From an uncultured Draconibacterium sp. (GTDB lineage: Bacteria > Bacteroidota > Bacteroidia > Bacteroidales > Prolixibacteraceae), in NCBI RefSeq assembly GCF_913060805.1, contig NZ_CAJXTC010000001.1, positions 124,001 to 188,000 on the forward strand: a stretch of DNA of 64,000 bases, in the 5' to 3' direction. Within the stretch, counting starts at the first letter, position 1. Every line of letters begins with the position of its first letter. A program made the position numbers and the translations under genes. The notes under the pieces are model-generated. The model was not told the DNA's origin, ran no database searches, and saw only the letters and a program-made list of their open reading frames with translations. This document shows positions 63,695 to 64,000 of this stretch, piece by piece.

Positions 63695-64000
63695 TTAGAA
63701 TGTAACTTTTAAGTTGAAACCATAGGTTCTTGTAGCCGGTACATTGAAGTTGTCAAGCGACTGTGAGTTCATGTCTGTACTCATTGTCAATTCCGGATCG
63801 AAAGGAGCCTTTTTGTAGAAGAAGAACAAGTTTTGTCCTACTACCGAGAAAGATGCTGCCTGCAATGGAAGACCCAATTTGCGAACATCTAAATCGTATG
63901 AAAGTGCAAGCTGGCTCAAACGGATGTTTGTACGATCGTAAACGTAAGCTTCTGCAATACCGTTACGGTCACCAACTGTAGTGTAGTATGTTTTCGGATC
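63695..64000 (-). CDS. SusC/RagA family TonB-dependent transporter (PUL 2, partial)
   Basis: Only the last 101 residues lie in the window. The frame runs from the window edge (first codon GAT at 64000-63998) to a stop at 63695. TNIRLSQLALSYDLDVRKLG and AASFSVVGQNLFFFYKKAPF with DPELTMSTDM then TYGFNLKVTF form the terminal barrel strands of SusC, including the usual NLFFFYK and the terminal aromatic residue. The first part of the gene lies beyond the window. It precedes susD by 16 bp. Confidence 0.92.
   Translation of the reverse strand, partial: DPKTYYTTVGDRNGIAEAYVYDRTNIRLSQLALSYDLDVRKLGLPLQAASFSVVGQNLFFFYKKAPFDPELTMSTDMNSQSLDNFNVPATRTYGFNLKVTF

Overview
The window comes from a member of the Bacteroidota, most likely a marine or sediment Marinilabiliales-type bacterium such as the Prolixibacteraceae (taxon is inference). 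The evidence is two SusC/SusD pairs, a type IX secretion sorting tail on a GH5 cellulase, many Bacteroidota-type lipoproteins, a DUF4293 protein, a ROK-linked polysaccharide locus, and promoters that match the Bacteroidota -7 consensus TAnnTTTG. Gene density is normal. I saw no phage, plasmid, transposase, CRISPR array, rRNA or tRNA gene.

Layout. 1-3.9 kb: edge-truncated dapB, a Cof-type HAD phosphatase, a small glycosyltransferase, a sugar nucleotidyltransferase and a DUF4293 membrane protein. 4.0-8.0 kb: sucA-sucB (2-oxoglutarate dehydrogenase E1 and E2) ending in a clear terminator. 8.2-17.3 kb: mostly housekeeping and stress genes, comprising a Spy-like lipoprotein, a hypothetical protein, glyA, a TauE/SafE permease, a CobW GTPase, an AEC transporter, a HAD phosphatase and katG. 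17.4-23.8 kb: SIMPL protein, secreted GH5 cellulase and P1 peptidase on the minus strand, then an NTF2-like secreted protein and a DPP-IV-type peptidase. 24.1-26.4 kb: an XRE-cupin regulator paired with an acyl-CoA synthetase.

26.6-33.0 kb is the most interesting block. A transglycosylase-like protein that appears to lack its catalytic Glu and carries two LysM domains is followed by two different SGNH hydrolase-fold proteins and an MBOAT O-acyltransferase. This looks like an envelope glycan O-acetylation system with its own wall-binding scaffold. The second SGNH gene begins and ends in sequence resembling the intergenic repeats of this genome. A POTRA-containing Omp85 protein faces the cluster.

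35.1-41.2 kb: a ROK regulator followed by susC-susD with no adjacent glycosidase on the same strand. A Tat-exported GH109-like oxidoreductase/glycosidase lies convergent to it. 43.2-47.1 kb: an Omp85-like barrel, then a lipoprotein-LytS-type kinase-LytTR regulator operon preceded by two perfect 10-bp direct repeats one DNA-helix-multiple (21 bp) apart, which are candidate LytTR sites. 47.1-55.3 kb: an OmpP1/FadL porin, an aromatic/glycine-rich lipoprotein, proS, a hypothetical protein, pepT and tilS. 55.4-64.0 kb, minus strand: a DUF4185/DUF5005-like lipoprotein, a VOC protein, and a second polysaccharide locus in the order susC (cut by the window edge), susD, GH92, GH92, suited to alpha-mannoside or N-glycan use.

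Several families of imperfect palindromic intergenic repeats recur through the window (listed as repeats). They give this stretch a recognisable mosaic of small non-coding elements between ordinary genes.
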